From: Rhizobiaceae bacterium
GTDB lineage: Bacteria > Pseudomonadota > Alphaproteobacteria > Rhizobiales > Rhizobiaceae
Length of the DNA: 7,706 bases
Direction of reading: 5' to 3'
Assembly (NCBI GenBank): GCA_021648425.1
Contig: JAKISV010000134.1
Span: 1 to 7,706, forward strand
The position numbers and the translations under genes are program-made. Positions 1 through 7,142 of the stretch are shown here, piece after piece. A model generated the notes under the pieces. The model was not told where the DNA came from and ran no database searches. It saw only the letters and a list, made by a program, of their open reading frames with translations. The first letter of the stretch is position 1. Each line of letters starts with the position of its first letter.

Positions 1-2
1 AA

Positions 3-527
3 TTTGAGGCTAATTTTTTCGGCTGGCATGAACTGACAAACCTGGTAATGCCGGTGATGCGGGCGCAGGGTCACGGGCGCATCGTCCATTGTTCTTCAGT
101 TCTGGGATTTGTACCACTCGCCTGGGGCGGGGCTTATAATTCTTCAAAATATGCCCTGGAGGGGTTGGCGACGACGATGCGTCTTGAGCTCAAGGGGAGT
201 AATATTCACGTATGCCTGATTGAACCCGGGCCGATAAAAACGAATTTTACAATCAATACTCTGCCGCATTTTGTCGGGAAGATAGATCAGGAAAATTCGG
301 TGCACAAAGCAGAATATGAACAGCAACTCAAACGTATCGAAGCTAAGGGCGGGGTTAACAGGTTCCGGCTTGGGCCTGAGGCGGTTTATAAAAGTCTGAA
401 ACATGCGCTGAATGCGCGACGTCCTAAAGCACACTACCTGGTGACGGTGCCAACCTATTTTATGGCTATAGCCAGGCGAATTTTACCGCATTCAATGTTG
501 GAAAGATTGCTGATAAACAGCCGGTAA
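3..527 (+). CDS. SDR family NAD(P)-dependent oxidoreductase, 5'-truncated by the window edge
   Basis: This is the C-terminal 174 residues of a short-chain dehydrogenase/reductase. The frame is open from base 3. The ATG at 48 is internal, because the residues before it (EANFFGWHELTNLV) continue the SDR fold in frame. The Rossmann beta-alpha start with its TGxxxGxG cofactor loop, roughly 100 residues, lies off the left edge. Visible landmarks are the catalytic Ser at 96-98 within CSSVLG, the catalytic Tyr at 135-137 and Lys at 147-149 (YNSSK). The Ser-Tyr spacing of 13 residues is normal for classical SDRs. The IEPGPIKT motif after beta-6 contacts the cofactor. The C-terminal tail is basic and hydrophobic (YFMAIARRILPHSMLERLL) and may lie against a membrane. 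Substrate cannot be read from the sequence. The HIG1-type gene begins 23 bases downstream on the same strand. The family is certain; the exact function is unknown. Confidence 0.93.
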   Translation, partial: FEANFFGWHELTNLVMPVMRAQGHGRIVHCSSVLGFVPLAWGGAYNSSKYALEGLATTMRLELKGSNIHVCLIEPGPIKTNFTINTLPHFVGKIDQENSVHKAEYEQQLKRIEAKGGVNRFRLGPEAVYKSLKHALNARRPKAHYLVTVPTYFMAIARRILPHSMLERLLINSR

Positions 528-550
528 CTCACTAATCAAGGAAACTTGTA

Positions 551-742
551 ATGTCTGTATTTTTGTTTTATCTGGCCCCGGTTATCATGGCGGGCGTCGT
601 TATTATTTTAGGCCTGGGCCTGTGGAATATGGCGCGCGGGGGTAACAATGAATTTGCCCAGAAAATGATGAGATACCGGATTTTAGCCCAGTTTGTGGCC
701 GTTGTTGTGATGCTGACGGCATTGTACTTTGTCGGGCGTTGA
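551..742 (+). CDS. Twin transmembrane helix small protein, HIG1-domain type
   Basis: A 63-residue inner-membrane protein with two hydrophobic helices, at about residues 4-25 and 44-61. The short polar loop between them carries RGG and then KMMRYRILAQ. This basic loop, with an M-R-x-R-x-x-x-Q pattern entering helix 2, is the mark of HIG1 (hypoxia-induced gene 1) domain proteins. Mitochondrial relatives bind respiratory supercomplexes and cytochrome oxidase. Small alphaproteobacterial members are usually annotated only as twin transmembrane helix proteins, so a respiratory role here is an inference. The start is supported by AAGGA at 538-542, 8 bases before the ATG. The gene lies between the SDR and the cobalamin adenosyltransferase, with short gaps on both sides, so co-transcription is likely. 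Confidence 0.85.
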   Translation: MSVFLFYLAPVIMAGVVIILGLGLWNMARGGNNEFAQKMMRYRILAQFVAVVVMLTALYFVGR

Positions 743-759
743 GGCAATATTGCTGTTCT

Positions 760-1338
760 ATGGTTATTTTAAATAAAATTTATACCAAAACCGGAGATGA
801 AGGATCGACGGCACTTGGATCAGGTGAGCGGCGTATGAAACATGACGCGCGTGTTTGCGCCTATGGTGCGGTAGATGAGGCCAATGCCACGATTGGTGTC
901 GCGAGGCTTAATGTACGCGATTCAGAAATTGATGAGGTTCTGGCTTTGGTGCAAAATGATTTGTTTGACCTGGGCGCTGATCTGGCAGTGCCCAACGAGG
1001 AGAATTCAGGTGCCAGCGAGCGCTTGAGAATTATCGAAAAACAGGTTTTGGCGCTTGAAAAGCATATTGATAATTTCAATTCAAGGCTTGAAACCTTGCG
1101 TTCTTTTGTAATTTCGGGTGGAAGTGCGCTTTCGGCCCATTTGCATCTGGCACGCACGGTTGCGCGGCGTGCTGAACGCGATATTGTAGAACTGTCAATG
1201 ATTGAGGGTGAGGCGGTTAATCCATTTGTTATTCAATATATCAACCGGTTGTCTGATCTATTATTTGTACTGGCCCGGGTGGCGAACAACAATGGCAAGG
1301 CAGATATATTGTGGGTGCCCGGGAAAAACAGAAATTAG
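760..1338 (+). CDS. Cob(I)yrinic acid a,c-diamide / cob(I)alamin adenosyltransferase, PduO type
   Basis: A 192-residue ATP:cob(I)alamin adenosyltransferase of the PduO/MMAB family. It transfers the 5'-deoxyadenosyl group of ATP to cob(I)alamin to make adenosylcobalamin. The family is a cytosolic trimer of five-helix bundles. Visible motifs are the N-terminal ATP-binding stretch IYTKTGDEGSTALGSG (residues 7-22), AYGAVDEANA (35-44), the arginine-rich helix ARTVARRAER (131-140) and NRLSDLLFVLAR (162-173). Length matches the family. I chose the ATG at 760, which gives MVILNKIYTKTGDEG as in relatives. A TTG at 739 in the same frame would add seven unlike residues and overlap the previous gene. No good ribosome-binding site lies at normal distance: GAGG at 741-744 is 15 bases upstream. 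Translation may therefore depend on the upstream gene. Likely clients are methylmalonyl-CoA mutase or other B12 enzymes outside the window. Confidence 0.93.
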   Translation: MVILNKIYTKTGDEGSTALGSGERRMKHDARVCAYGAVDEANATIGVARLNVRDSEIDEVLALVQNDLFDLGADLAVPNEENSGASERLRIIEKQVLALEKHIDNFNSRLETLRSFVISGGSALSAHLHLARTVARRAERDIVELSMIEGEAVNPFVIQYINRLSDLLFVLARVANNNGKADILWVPGKNRN

Positions 1339-1362
1339 AAAATTATAAGGCGGGAATGATGA

Positions 1363-2175
1363 ATGTTTTTACCCCTGCACGATAGCAATAAGCTCTCTCA
1401 TGTGCGCGTCCAATATGTGACGCTCAGCCTGATTGCGGTAAATGTGGTAATCTGGATTTTCTGGAGTACGCCGCAAATTACCAGTGCGGCGGCTGTGCAT
1501 TCGGCTTATCTTTCTTTTGGTTATATTCCAGCAGTAATGAATGGGTATGAGGTTTTGCCACCTGTTTATGCGGTACTGCCCAAAGAAACATCGTTCATCA
1601 CTTATGCTTTTTTTCATTCCGGCTTTATGCATCTGGCCGGGAACATGTTGTTCTTGTGGGTATTCGGCGACAATGTGGAAGATGCGATGGGGCATTTCAG
1701 ATTTTTGCTGTTTTATCTGGCTTGTGCTGCTGCCGGTGCACTTGTCCACGGGTTGATAAACCCCAAGTCTGTTGCGCCGCTGATTGGTGCATCGGGAGCG
1801 GCTGCGGGCGTGATTGCCGCTTATCTGCTGTTACACCCGAAGGTAAAAATCTGGGTACTTATGTTCGGGCAGATACCATTGCGTATTCCTGCCTTGTGGG
1901 TGATCAGCGCCTGGATTGCTTATCAGGTATATGAACTGGTATTTAATTCCGGCAGCGAAGTCAGTTGGGGAGCCCATGTGGGGGGAATAATTGCCGGAGC
2001 AGTATTAATTCTGTTTATGCGGCGTCCCGGGGTTCGTCTATTTGATCAGAATATAGATGGTAAATTTGTGCCGGCAGTCGGCGGTGATGTGGTCGCTGAA
2101 AAAGTTGAAGTTCCCGCTAAAACCCAGGAAAACCCAAAACGGCCACCTCGCTGGGGGCGTGATGGTGAGGAGTAA
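1363..2175 (+). CDS. Rhomboid family intramembrane serine protease
   Basis: A 270-residue multi-span inner-membrane protein with about six hydrophobic helices, roughly residues 18-35, 80-102, 112-132, 137-157, 162-192 and 202-220. The rhomboid active site is complete. The nucleophile Ser144 lies in GASGA (142-146), the general base His205 in AHVGG, and HLAGN (His90 and Asn94) supplies the oxyanion-side residues. Rhomboids cut transmembrane substrates within the bilayer; no substrate can be inferred here. A charged, proline-rich tail of about 50 residues (from about 221, ending in PKRPPRWGRDGEE) should lie in the cytoplasm. The ATG at 1363 follows AAGGCGGGA (1347-1355). An ATG at 1356 is out of frame and soon meets a stop. 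The gene starts 24 bases after the adenosyltransferase, so they are probably co-transcribed. Confidence 0.93.
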   Translation: MFLPLHDSNKLSHVRVQYVTLSLIAVNVVIWIFWSTPQITSAAAVHSAYLSFGYIPAVMNGYEVLPPVYAVLPKETSFITYAFFHSGFMHLAGNMLFLWVFGDNVEDAMGHFRFLLFYLACAAAGALVHGLINPKSVAPLIGASGAAAGVIAAYLLLHPKVKIWVLMFGQIPLRIPALWVISAWIAYQVYELVFNSGSEVSWGAHVGGIIAGAVLILFMRRPGVRLFDQNIDGKFVPAVGGDVVAEKVEVPAKTQENPKRPPRWGRDGEE

Positions 2176-2222
2176 CAATCAAAAGCACTCCAACCCGATA
2201 AACAGCACTTTAAATTGAGTTA

Positions 2223-2251
2223 TTGACGGCGCGACCCTTAGGCTTTAGTCA
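2223..2251 (+). promoter_or_regulatory. Candidate sigma-70-type promoter for etfBA
   Basis: TTGACG at 2223-2228 is a near-consensus -35 box. TAGTCA at 2246-2251, after a 17-base spacer, is only a weak -10. It lies in the 111-base gap between the rhomboid gene and etfB, the natural place for the etfBA promoter. I saw no terminator hairpin after the rhomboid gene, so read-through from upstream is also possible. Confidence 0.3.
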
Positions 2252-2274
2252 TCGCGACAACAAACATAAATGAA

Positions 2275-2279
2275 GAGGA
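2275..2279 (+). promoter_or_regulatory. Ribosome-binding site that decides the etfB start
   Basis: GAGGA lies 7 bases before the ATG at 2287 but only 4 before the in-frame GTG at 2284. It therefore favours the ATG. That start also gives MKILVPVKRV, the usual N-terminus of bacterial ETF beta subunits. Confidence 0.7.
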
Positions 2280-2286
2280 TTAGGTG

Positions 2287-3036
2287 ATGAAAATTCTCGT
2301 GCCCGTTAAGCGGGTTGTGGACTATAACGTCAAAATTCGAGTGAGATCCGATGGGTCCGGCGTTGAATTGGCAAATGTCAAAATGTCGATGAACCCTTTT
2401 GACGAAATTTCGGTGGAAGAAGCCTTGCGGTTACGCGAAGCAGGGACCGCCAGTGAAATAATTGCCGTATCAATTGGCCCGCAACAGGCCCAGGAAACCA
2501 TCCGAACAGCTCTGGCGATGGGGGCCGATCGCGGCATACTGGTGAAATGCGATGATCTGGTTGAACCACTGGCAGTGGCAAAAATTCTAAAAGGCATAGT
2601 GGAAGAAGAGCAGCCCGGGCTGGTGATTGTCGGCAAGCAGGCGATTGATGATGATTGCAACCAGACCGGCCAGATGCTGGCAGCGTTGTTGGGTTGGGCT
2701 CAGGGAACGTTTGCTTCCAAGCTGGATGTGTCTGCCGACACTGTAAAAGTCACCCGTGAGGTTGATGGCGGTTTGCAGAGCGTGGAGTTGAAAATGCCAG
2801 CGGTGATCACCACCGATCTGCGGCTGAACGAACCACGTTACGCTTCTCTTCCCAATATAATGAAAGCCAAGAAGAAACCGATGGATGAAAAAACACCGGC
2901 GGATTATGGCGTTGATATCACGCCGCGATTAACGGTTGTTGAAACGGTTGAGCCACCGACCAGAAAGGCTGGCGTTATTGTCGCCGATGTTGCCGAACTG
3001 GTGGATAAACTGAAAAACGAAGCGGGTGTGCTTTAA
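2287..3036 (+). CDS. etfB: Electron transfer flavoprotein subunit beta
   Basis: A 249-residue beta subunit of electron transfer flavoprotein, the usual length for the group I (mitochondrial-like) type. The alpha/beta dimer carries FAD and a structural AMP. It takes electrons from acyl-CoA, dimethylglycine and similar dehydrogenases in the cytosol and passes them to ETF:ubiquinone oxidoreductase. Landmarks are the N-terminal MKILVPVKRVVDYNVKIRV, the AMP-site stretch GKQAIDDDCNQTGQM (116-130) and the recognition loop DLRLNEPRYASLPNIMKAKK (177-196). The recognition loop anchors partner dehydrogenases and is very strongly conserved here, which argues against the bifurcating FixA type. etfA follows after 30 bases, so the two subunits are surely co-transcribed. 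The start is set by a GAGGA motif and by family alignment; a GTG one codon upstream is less likely. Confidence 0.97.
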   Translation: MKILVPVKRVVDYNVKIRVRSDGSGVELANVKMSMNPFDEISVEEALRLREAGTASEIIAVSIGPQQAQETIRTALAMGADRGILVKCDDLVEPLAVAKILKGIVEEEQPGLVIVGKQAIDDDCNQTGQMLAALLGWAQGTFASKLDVSADTVKVTREVDGGLQSVELKMPAVITTDLRLNEPRYASLPNIMKAKKKPMDEKTPADYGVDITPRLTVVETVEPPTRKAGVIVADVAELVDKLKNEAGVL

Positions 3037-3066
3037 GGCCCCGGGGATTGGACAAGGATAATTATT

Positions 3067-3999
3067 ATGACAATTTTATTATTGGCAGACCATGACAATT
3101 CCACCCTCAGCGATCAAACCGCCAAAGCAATGAGTGCGGCGACCGATATTGGTGGTGATGTGCATGTGCTGGTGGCTGGAAAAGGCTGCGGCAAGGTTGG
3201 TGAAGAAGCGTCCAAACTCAGTGGCGCCAGCAAGGTGCTGGTTGCTGAAGCGGATTATCTGGAGAACCATCTGGCGGAACAAATGGCCGATTTGATTGTT
3301 TCAATTGCCGGTGATTACGATGTCATCATGAGTGCTGCCACGGCAACGGGTAAAAACGTAATGCCGCGTGTTGCAGCTTTGCTGGATGTCATGCAGCTGT
3401 CAGATATAACCGTTGTTAAATCTGCAGATACGTTTGAGCGGCCAATTTATGCGGGCAATGCCCTGCAGACGGTAAAATCAACCGATGCAACTAAAGTCAT
3501 TACGGTTCGGACTGCAGGGTTTGGAGCTGTTGATAGCGGTGGCTCTGCCAGCGTTGAGACCATTGATGCCCCTGCAGACAGTGGTCTTTCCAAATTTATC
3601 AGCGATGAATTATCTTCTTCCGACCGTCCTGAGCTGACTTCTGCTAAAATTATCATATCGGGCGGACGTGCGCTTGGTTCTGCAGAAAAATTTGAAGAAG
3701 TGATTATTCCATTAGCCGACAAGTTGGGCGCCGCAGTTGGCGCTTCGCGCGCAGCGGTTGATGCGGGTTATGCGCCCAATGATTGGCAGGTGGGACAAAC
3801 CGGCAAGGTTGTGGCACCGGATTTATATATCGCCTGCGGTATTTCAGGCGCTATTCAGCATCTGGCGGGAATGAAAGATTCGAAGGTTATCGTTGCCATC
3901 AACAAGGATGAAGAAGCGCCGATTTTTCAGGTGGCGGACTATGGTCTGGTGGCGGATTTGTTTGACGTTTTGCCGGAATTTGAAAAAGCGTTGGACTGA
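3067..3999 (+). CDS. etfA: Electron transfer flavoprotein subunit alpha
   Basis: A 310-residue alpha subunit of ETF, which holds most of the FAD contacts. The N-terminal domain (about 1-185) is the alpha/beta fold that packs against EtfB. The C-terminal FAD domain shows SGGRALGS (198-205), GASRAAVDAGY (225-235), GQTGKVVAPDLYIACGISGA (243-262) and the tail motif INKDEEAPIFQVADYG (278-293). Together these cover the family signature. The ATG at 3067 has AAGGA at 3054-3058, 8 bases upstream. The gene ends in TGA, 18 bases before a strong hairpin terminator, which makes etfBA a self-contained unit. No gene for the membrane acceptor, ETF:ubiquinone oxidoreductase, is present in the window. Confidence 0.97.
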   Translation: MTILLLADHDNSTLSDQTAKAMSAATDIGGDVHVLVAGKGCGKVGEEASKLSGASKVLVAEADYLENHLAEQMADLIVSIAGDYDVIMSAATATGKNVMPRVAALLDVMQLSDITVVKSADTFERPIYAGNALQTVKSTDATKVITVRTAGFGAVDSGGSASVETIDAPADSGLSKFISDELSSSDRPELTSAKIIISGGRALGSAEKFEEVIIPLADKLGAAVGASRAAVDAGYAPNDWQVGQTGKVVAPDLYIACGISGAIQHLAGMKDSKVIVAINKDEEAPIFQVADYGLVADLFDVLPEFEKALD

Positions 4000-4017
4000 T
4001 AGCGTTTGACAGTTCAA

Positions 4018-4051
4018 AATGGCCGCAGGGGAGAAACCCCCTGCGGCCATT
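4018..4051 (+). terminator. Intrinsic terminator after etfA
   Basis: A 14-base perfect stem pairs 4018-4031 with 4038-4051 around the loop AGAAAC. Its core is GGCCGCAGGGG pairing with CCCCTGCGGCC. It is followed by the loose T-rich tail ATTATTTC. The stem is very stable and lies in the 82-base gap between etfA and the next gene. The T-tract is interrupted, so termination may be partial. The other strand also ends in a short T run, but no gene there needs it. Confidence 0.85.
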
Positions 4052-4081
4052 ATTATTTCAAGATATTTGTGAGATTGCACC

Positions 4082-4963
4082 ATGGCAAAAGACATCAAGG
4101 TTATCGGCATTATCGGCGCGGGCCAAATGGGTGGCGGCATTGCCCATGTGAGTGCGCTGGCTGGTTATGATGTGTTTCTCAACGATTTGAGTGATGAAAA
4201 AATCGAGTCCGGCCTCGCCACCATTAATGGTAATCTGGCGCGACAGGTGGGGTCAGAAAAAATCACTGAAAAACAACGCCAGGACGCAGTGGAGCGAATT
4301 CATTTTGCCAACCATATGGAGGCGCTTGGCAGTTGTGATCTGGTGATCGAAGCGGCGACGGAAGATGAAGCGATAAAACGCAAGATATATTCCAAACTCT
4401 GCCCGGTTCTGGATCGCAATGCCATATTGGGCACCAACACATCTTCAATATCGATTACCAGGCTTGCCGCCTCTACAGATCGGCCGGAGAAATTTGTCGG
4501 CATACACTTCATGAACCCGGTGCCTTTGATGAAGCTGGTGGAGCTGGTGCGAGGCATTGCCACTGATGATAAAACTTTCACCAGTGCCAGCAACTATGTG
4601 CGCTCGCTTGAAAAGACTATTGCCGTCTCAGAAGATTTTCCCGCATTCATGGTCAATCGCATCCTGCTGCCAATGATCAATGAGGCGATCTATACGCTTT
4701 ATGAGGGGGTGGGCAGCGTTGAAGCGATAGATACTTCCATGCGTCTTGGCGCGAACCATCCAATGGGGCCGTTGCAGCTGGCCGACTTTATCGGACTTGA
4801 TACCTGCCTGTTGATTATGCAGGTGCTGTTTGACGGGTTGGCCGATTCCAAATACCGGCCCTGCCCGTTACTGGTCAAATATGTGGAAGCGGGTTGGCTG
4901 GGGCGAAAAACCGGGCGGGGTTTTTATGATTATCGCGGTGATGAACCCGTTGCCACGCGTTGA
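4082..4963 (+). CDS. 3-hydroxybutyryl-CoA dehydrogenase (3-hydroxyacyl-CoA dehydrogenase family)
   Basis: A 293-residue NAD(P)-dependent enzyme that interconverts (S)-3-hydroxybutyryl-CoA and acetoacetyl-CoA in the cytosol, used in beta-oxidation and C4 acyl-CoA metabolism. The N-terminal Rossmann domain has GAGQMG (12-17) and Asp35 after beta-2. Further landmarks are VIEAATED (88-95), the NTSSIS stretch (119-124), the catalytic His142 in GIHFMNPVP with Glu154 nearby, and VNRILLP (191-197). The C-terminal helical domain has HPMGPLQLADFIGLD (226-240) and ends with the hallmark GRKTGRGFYDY (274-284). Length equals that of single-domain HbdA-type enzymes, not the fused FadB type. Only a weak GAG motif (4071-4073) precedes the ATG. 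A strong terminator separates it from etfA, so it needs read-through or its own promoter. It converges on tlpA with a 9-base gap. Confidence 0.95.
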   Translation: MAKDIKVIGIIGAGQMGGGIAHVSALAGYDVFLNDLSDEKIESGLATINGNLARQVGSEKITEKQRQDAVERIHFANHMEALGSCDLVIEAATEDEAIKRKIYSKLCPVLDRNAILGTNTSSISITRLAASTDRPEKFVGIHFMNPVPLMKLVELVRGIATDDKTFTSASNYVRSLEKTIAVSEDFPAFMVNRILLPMINEAIYTLYEGVGSVEAIDTSMRLGANHPMGPLQLADFIGLDTCLLIMQVLFDGLADSKYRPCPLLVKYVEAGWLGRKTGRGFYDYRGDEPVATR

Positions 4964-4972
4964 TCAACAAAG

Positions 4973-5620
4973 TCAGCCGGCATCGGGATTTAGCGATTTT
5001 CTAATGAACACAAGCGCATCTTCGCTGTTCCATTCGGCTGGACCGTTGACTACACCCAGCGCCATACCGTTTTTGTCGATGAGCACAGTAGTGGGCATGC
5101 CGAAAGCCAGATTGAGCTTTTTCAGTTCACCAAAAATTTTTGCAGTGCCATCCCAATAAAACTTCAGGTCATTGAGATCAATTTCCTTATAAAATGCCCT
5201 GGGCTTGTCGGTGCTTTTAAGGTCGATGGAAACAGCAACCACTTCAAAATCTTCACCGCCCAGTTGAACTTCGAGGTCCTCAAGTGAAGGCATTTCAAAA
5301 CGGCAGGGTGGGCACCAGGTGGCCCAGATGTTTAGCAATACCGTTCTGCCGTTCCAGTCGGCAATTGTCAGTGTTTTTCCTTCGCCGTCTGTAAAAGATA
5401 TATTATTCAGATCGAGCGGTTTATCCAAAACGCGCATGGCGGCAATTTCGCCTTTTGCCAGGGGTTTTAGCGCTTCCATTATTGAGGCCGATTGGCTGGC
5501 TGATGGATTTGCTGAATTTTCGGCCACCGGCTCATTGCCAGCACCCCCTGAAATCGCGTATATGCCAATGCCAACAGCCACGACTGCTATCATAGCCAGT
5601 ATTTTGGATTTTGCAGTCAT
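4973..5620 (-). CDS. tlpA: TlpA family thiol:disulfide oxidoreductase, membrane-anchored
   Basis: A 215-residue thioredoxin-fold protein. One N-terminal hydrophobic helix (about residues 5-24) lacks a clear cleavage site and should anchor it in the inner membrane with the domain in the periplasm. A Ser/Ala/Asn-rich linker (26-48) follows. The AhpC/TSA-Redoxin-type domain starts near 66. The active site is WATWCPPC with Cys103 and Cys106, and the cis-proline is Pro176 in GMPTT. TlpA proteins reduce periplasmic disulfides; in Bradyrhizobium TlpA serves cytochrome aa3 maturation. A similar role here is inference. The ATG is at 5620-5618. Its best ribosome-binding motif, AAGGTG (minus strand, 5637-5632), is 11 bases away, slightly long. 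It is divergent from argH. Confidence 0.93.
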   Translation of the reverse strand: MTAKSKILAMIAVVAVGIGIYAISGGAGNEPVAENSANPSASQSASIMEALKPLAKGEIAAMRVLDKPLDLNNISFTDGEGKTLTIADWNGRTVLLNIWATWCPPCRFEMPSLEDLEVQLGGEDFEVVAVSIDLKSTDKPRAFYKEIDLNDLKFYWDGTAKIFGELKKLNLAFGMPTTVLIDKNGMALGVVNGPAEWNSEDALVFIRKSLNPDAG

Positions 5621-5658
5621 GATCGAATAATCACCTTATGTTTGAGTTTCTTCCCGAT

Positions 5659-5687
5659 TTAATATTTACCCTTTTAGTGTTTACCAA
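5659..5687 (-). promoter_or_regulatory. Candidate tlpA promoter in the tlpA-argH divergent spacer
   Basis: On the minus strand, TTGGTA (5687-5682) and TATTAA (5664-5659) are separated by 17 bases. Each matches 4 of 6 sigma-70 consensus positions. They sit 38 bases or more upstream of the tlpA start. The 94-base spacer should also hold an argH promoter, but I saw no convincing one on the plus strand. Confidence 0.3.
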
Positions 5688-5714
5688 TGGGAAGATGATT
5701 GCAGGAGAGCAGTA

Positions 5715-7112
5715 ATGTCAAATTTAACATCCGGCAACCAGATGTGGGGTGGCCGTTTTGTCACAGGGCCGGACGAAATCATGGAAGAAATCAATGCATC
5801 CATTGATTTCGACAAGGTTCTTTACGCCCAGGATATCGCCGGTTCGAAGGCTCATGCACGCATGCTGGTTAAACAAGCGATCATCAGCGCGGATGATGGG
5901 GACAAGATCCTTAAAGGTCTAGACACAATATTGTCAGAGATTGAGGCGGGGGAGTTTAAATTTTCGCGTGCGCTTGAAGATATTCACATGAATATCGAAT
6001 CGCGGCTGGCAGAACTGATTGGGGAAGCGGCGGGAAGACTGCATACGGCGCGTTCAAGAAACGATCAGATTGCGCTGGATTTTCGCCTTTGGGTAAAACA
6101 GGCTGCACAGCAGCTGGATGGCTTGCTGGTGACGCTGATTGGGGTACTGATAGACAAAGCTGATGAACATAAAGACACGCTGATGCCGGGATTTACCCAT
6201 TTGCAAGGCGCCCAGCCCGTTACATTCGGCCATCATTGCATGGCTTATGTGGAGATGTTTGGCAGAGATTTGTCCAGGGTTCGCGATGCAATTCATCGCA
6301 TGGATGAATGCCCGCTTGGAGCCGCAGCGCTGGCTGGCACCGGTTTTAATATTGACCGGCATATGACCAGTGATGAACTTGGCTTTCGTGAACCCACACG
6401 CAATTCACTGGACAGTGTGTCTGATCGTGATTTCGCATTGGAATTCCTGTCATTTGCCTCAATCTGCGCCACGCATTTATCACGCATGGCGGAGGAATAT
6501 GTCATCTGGTCAACGTCACAGTTTAATTTTATCAGTCTGTCGGATAAATTTTCCACCGGCTCTTCAATCATGCCGCAAAAGAAAAATCCGGATGCGGCTG
6601 AACTGGTACGGGCAAAAACAGGGCGTATCAACGGCTCGCTGATTGGCCTGCTGACGGTGATGAAAGGCCTGCCGCTGACCTATTCCAAGGATATGCAGGA
6701 GGACAAAGAAGGGGTGTTTGATGCAGCGTCTTCTTTGCGTCTGGCGATTGCGGCGATGACCGGTATGATTGACGACAGTTCCATCAACAAGCAGGAAATG
6801 GCAAAGGCTGCCGGCAGTGGTTATTCCATTGCCACTGATCTTGCCGACTGGCTGGTGCGTGAGGCGGATATGCCATTTCGCCAGGCGCACCATGTAACGG
6901 GTGCGGCAGTTGCATTGGCTGAGAAAAATGAGTGCGGGCTTGAAGAACTAAGTCTGGAGGACTTGCAGGCAATTGATAAGCGCATTGAAAAGGGAGTATT
7001 TGATGTGCTTTCGGTTGAAAAATCTGTGCAATCGAGGAAAAGTTTTGGCGGAACCTCACCCGATAATGTGGCGCAGCAAATCGCCTGGTGGCGAAAACAA
7101 TTGGGTAGTTAG
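5715..7112 (+). CDS. argH: Argininosuccinate lyase
   Basis: A 465-residue cytosolic homotetramer that splits argininosuccinate into arginine and fumarate, the last step of arginine synthesis. It belongs to the fumarase/aspartase superfamily. All three conserved regions that build the shared active site are present. The first is HTARSRNDQI (110-119). The second is the stretch with Thr161 and His162 in PGFTHLQGAQP. The third is the signature GSSIMPQKKNPD (282-293), with the catalytic serine at 283/284 on a mobile loop. The N-terminal NQMWGGRF (8-15) is also typical. The C-terminal domain ends normally near SFGGTSPDNV, so the gene is full length. AGGAG at 5703-5707 lies 7 bases before the ATG. 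It is divergent from tlpA and followed by a lipoprotein gene, an order that often continues with lysA in related genomes. Confidence 0.98.
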   Translation: MSNLTSGNQMWGGRFVTGPDEIMEEINASIDFDKVLYAQDIAGSKAHARMLVKQAIISADDGDKILKGLDTILSEIEAGEFKFSRALEDIHMNIESRLAELIGEAAGRLHTARSRNDQIALDFRLWVKQAAQQLDGLLVTLIGVLIDKADEHKDTLMPGFTHLQGAQPVTFGHHCMAYVEMFGRDLSRVRDAIHRMDECPLGAAALAGTGFNIDRHMTSDELGFREPTRNSLDSVSDRDFALEFLSFASICATHLSRMAEEYVIWSTSQFNFISLSDKFSTGSSIMPQKKNPDAAELVRAKTGRINGSLIGLLTVMKGLPLTYSKDMQEDKEGVFDAASSLRLAIAAMTGMIDDSSINKQEMAKAAGSGYSIATDLADWLVREADMPFRQAHHVTGAAVALAEKNECGLEELSLEDLQAIDKRIEKGVFDVLSVEKSVQSRKSFGGTSPDNVAQQIAWWRKQLGS

Positions 7113-7116
7113 CACC

Positions 7117-7142
7117 TGGCCATAGTGTTGGCCAATTTGTTT
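7117..7142 (+). terminator. Possible weak terminator after argH
   Basis: TGGCCA (7117-7122) and TGGCCA (7129-7134) form a 6-base stem around the loop TAGTGT, followed by ATTTGTTT. It begins 4 bases after the argH stop. The stem is short and the tail interrupted, so termination would be weak. The T-rich tail runs into the -35 box of the next promoter candidate. Confidence 0.4.

Noticed and set aside
2231..2257. CGCGA...TCGCG inverted arms in the gap before etfB
   Set aside because: Five-base arms with a long gap are common by chance, and the arms do not match an operator that I can name.
4906..4926. Hairpin AAAAACC-GGGCGG-GGTTTTT resembling a terminator, near the end of the hydroxybutyryl-CoA dehydrogenase gene
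   Set aside because: It lies inside the coding region and encodes the conserved GRKTGRGFYDY motif, so the repeat is explained by protein constraint. A role as a terminator for the convergent pair cannot be excluded but is not needed.
4959..4968. 10-base palindrome GTTGATCAAC at the 3' end of the dehydrogenase gene
   Set aside because: It is short, contains the stop codon and has no loop or T-tract. It is within chance expectation.
5319..5630. Open frame of 103 codons on the plus strand opposite tlpA
   Set aside because: It lies wholly within the clear tlpA coding region on the other strand, has no family resemblance and no ribosome-binding site.
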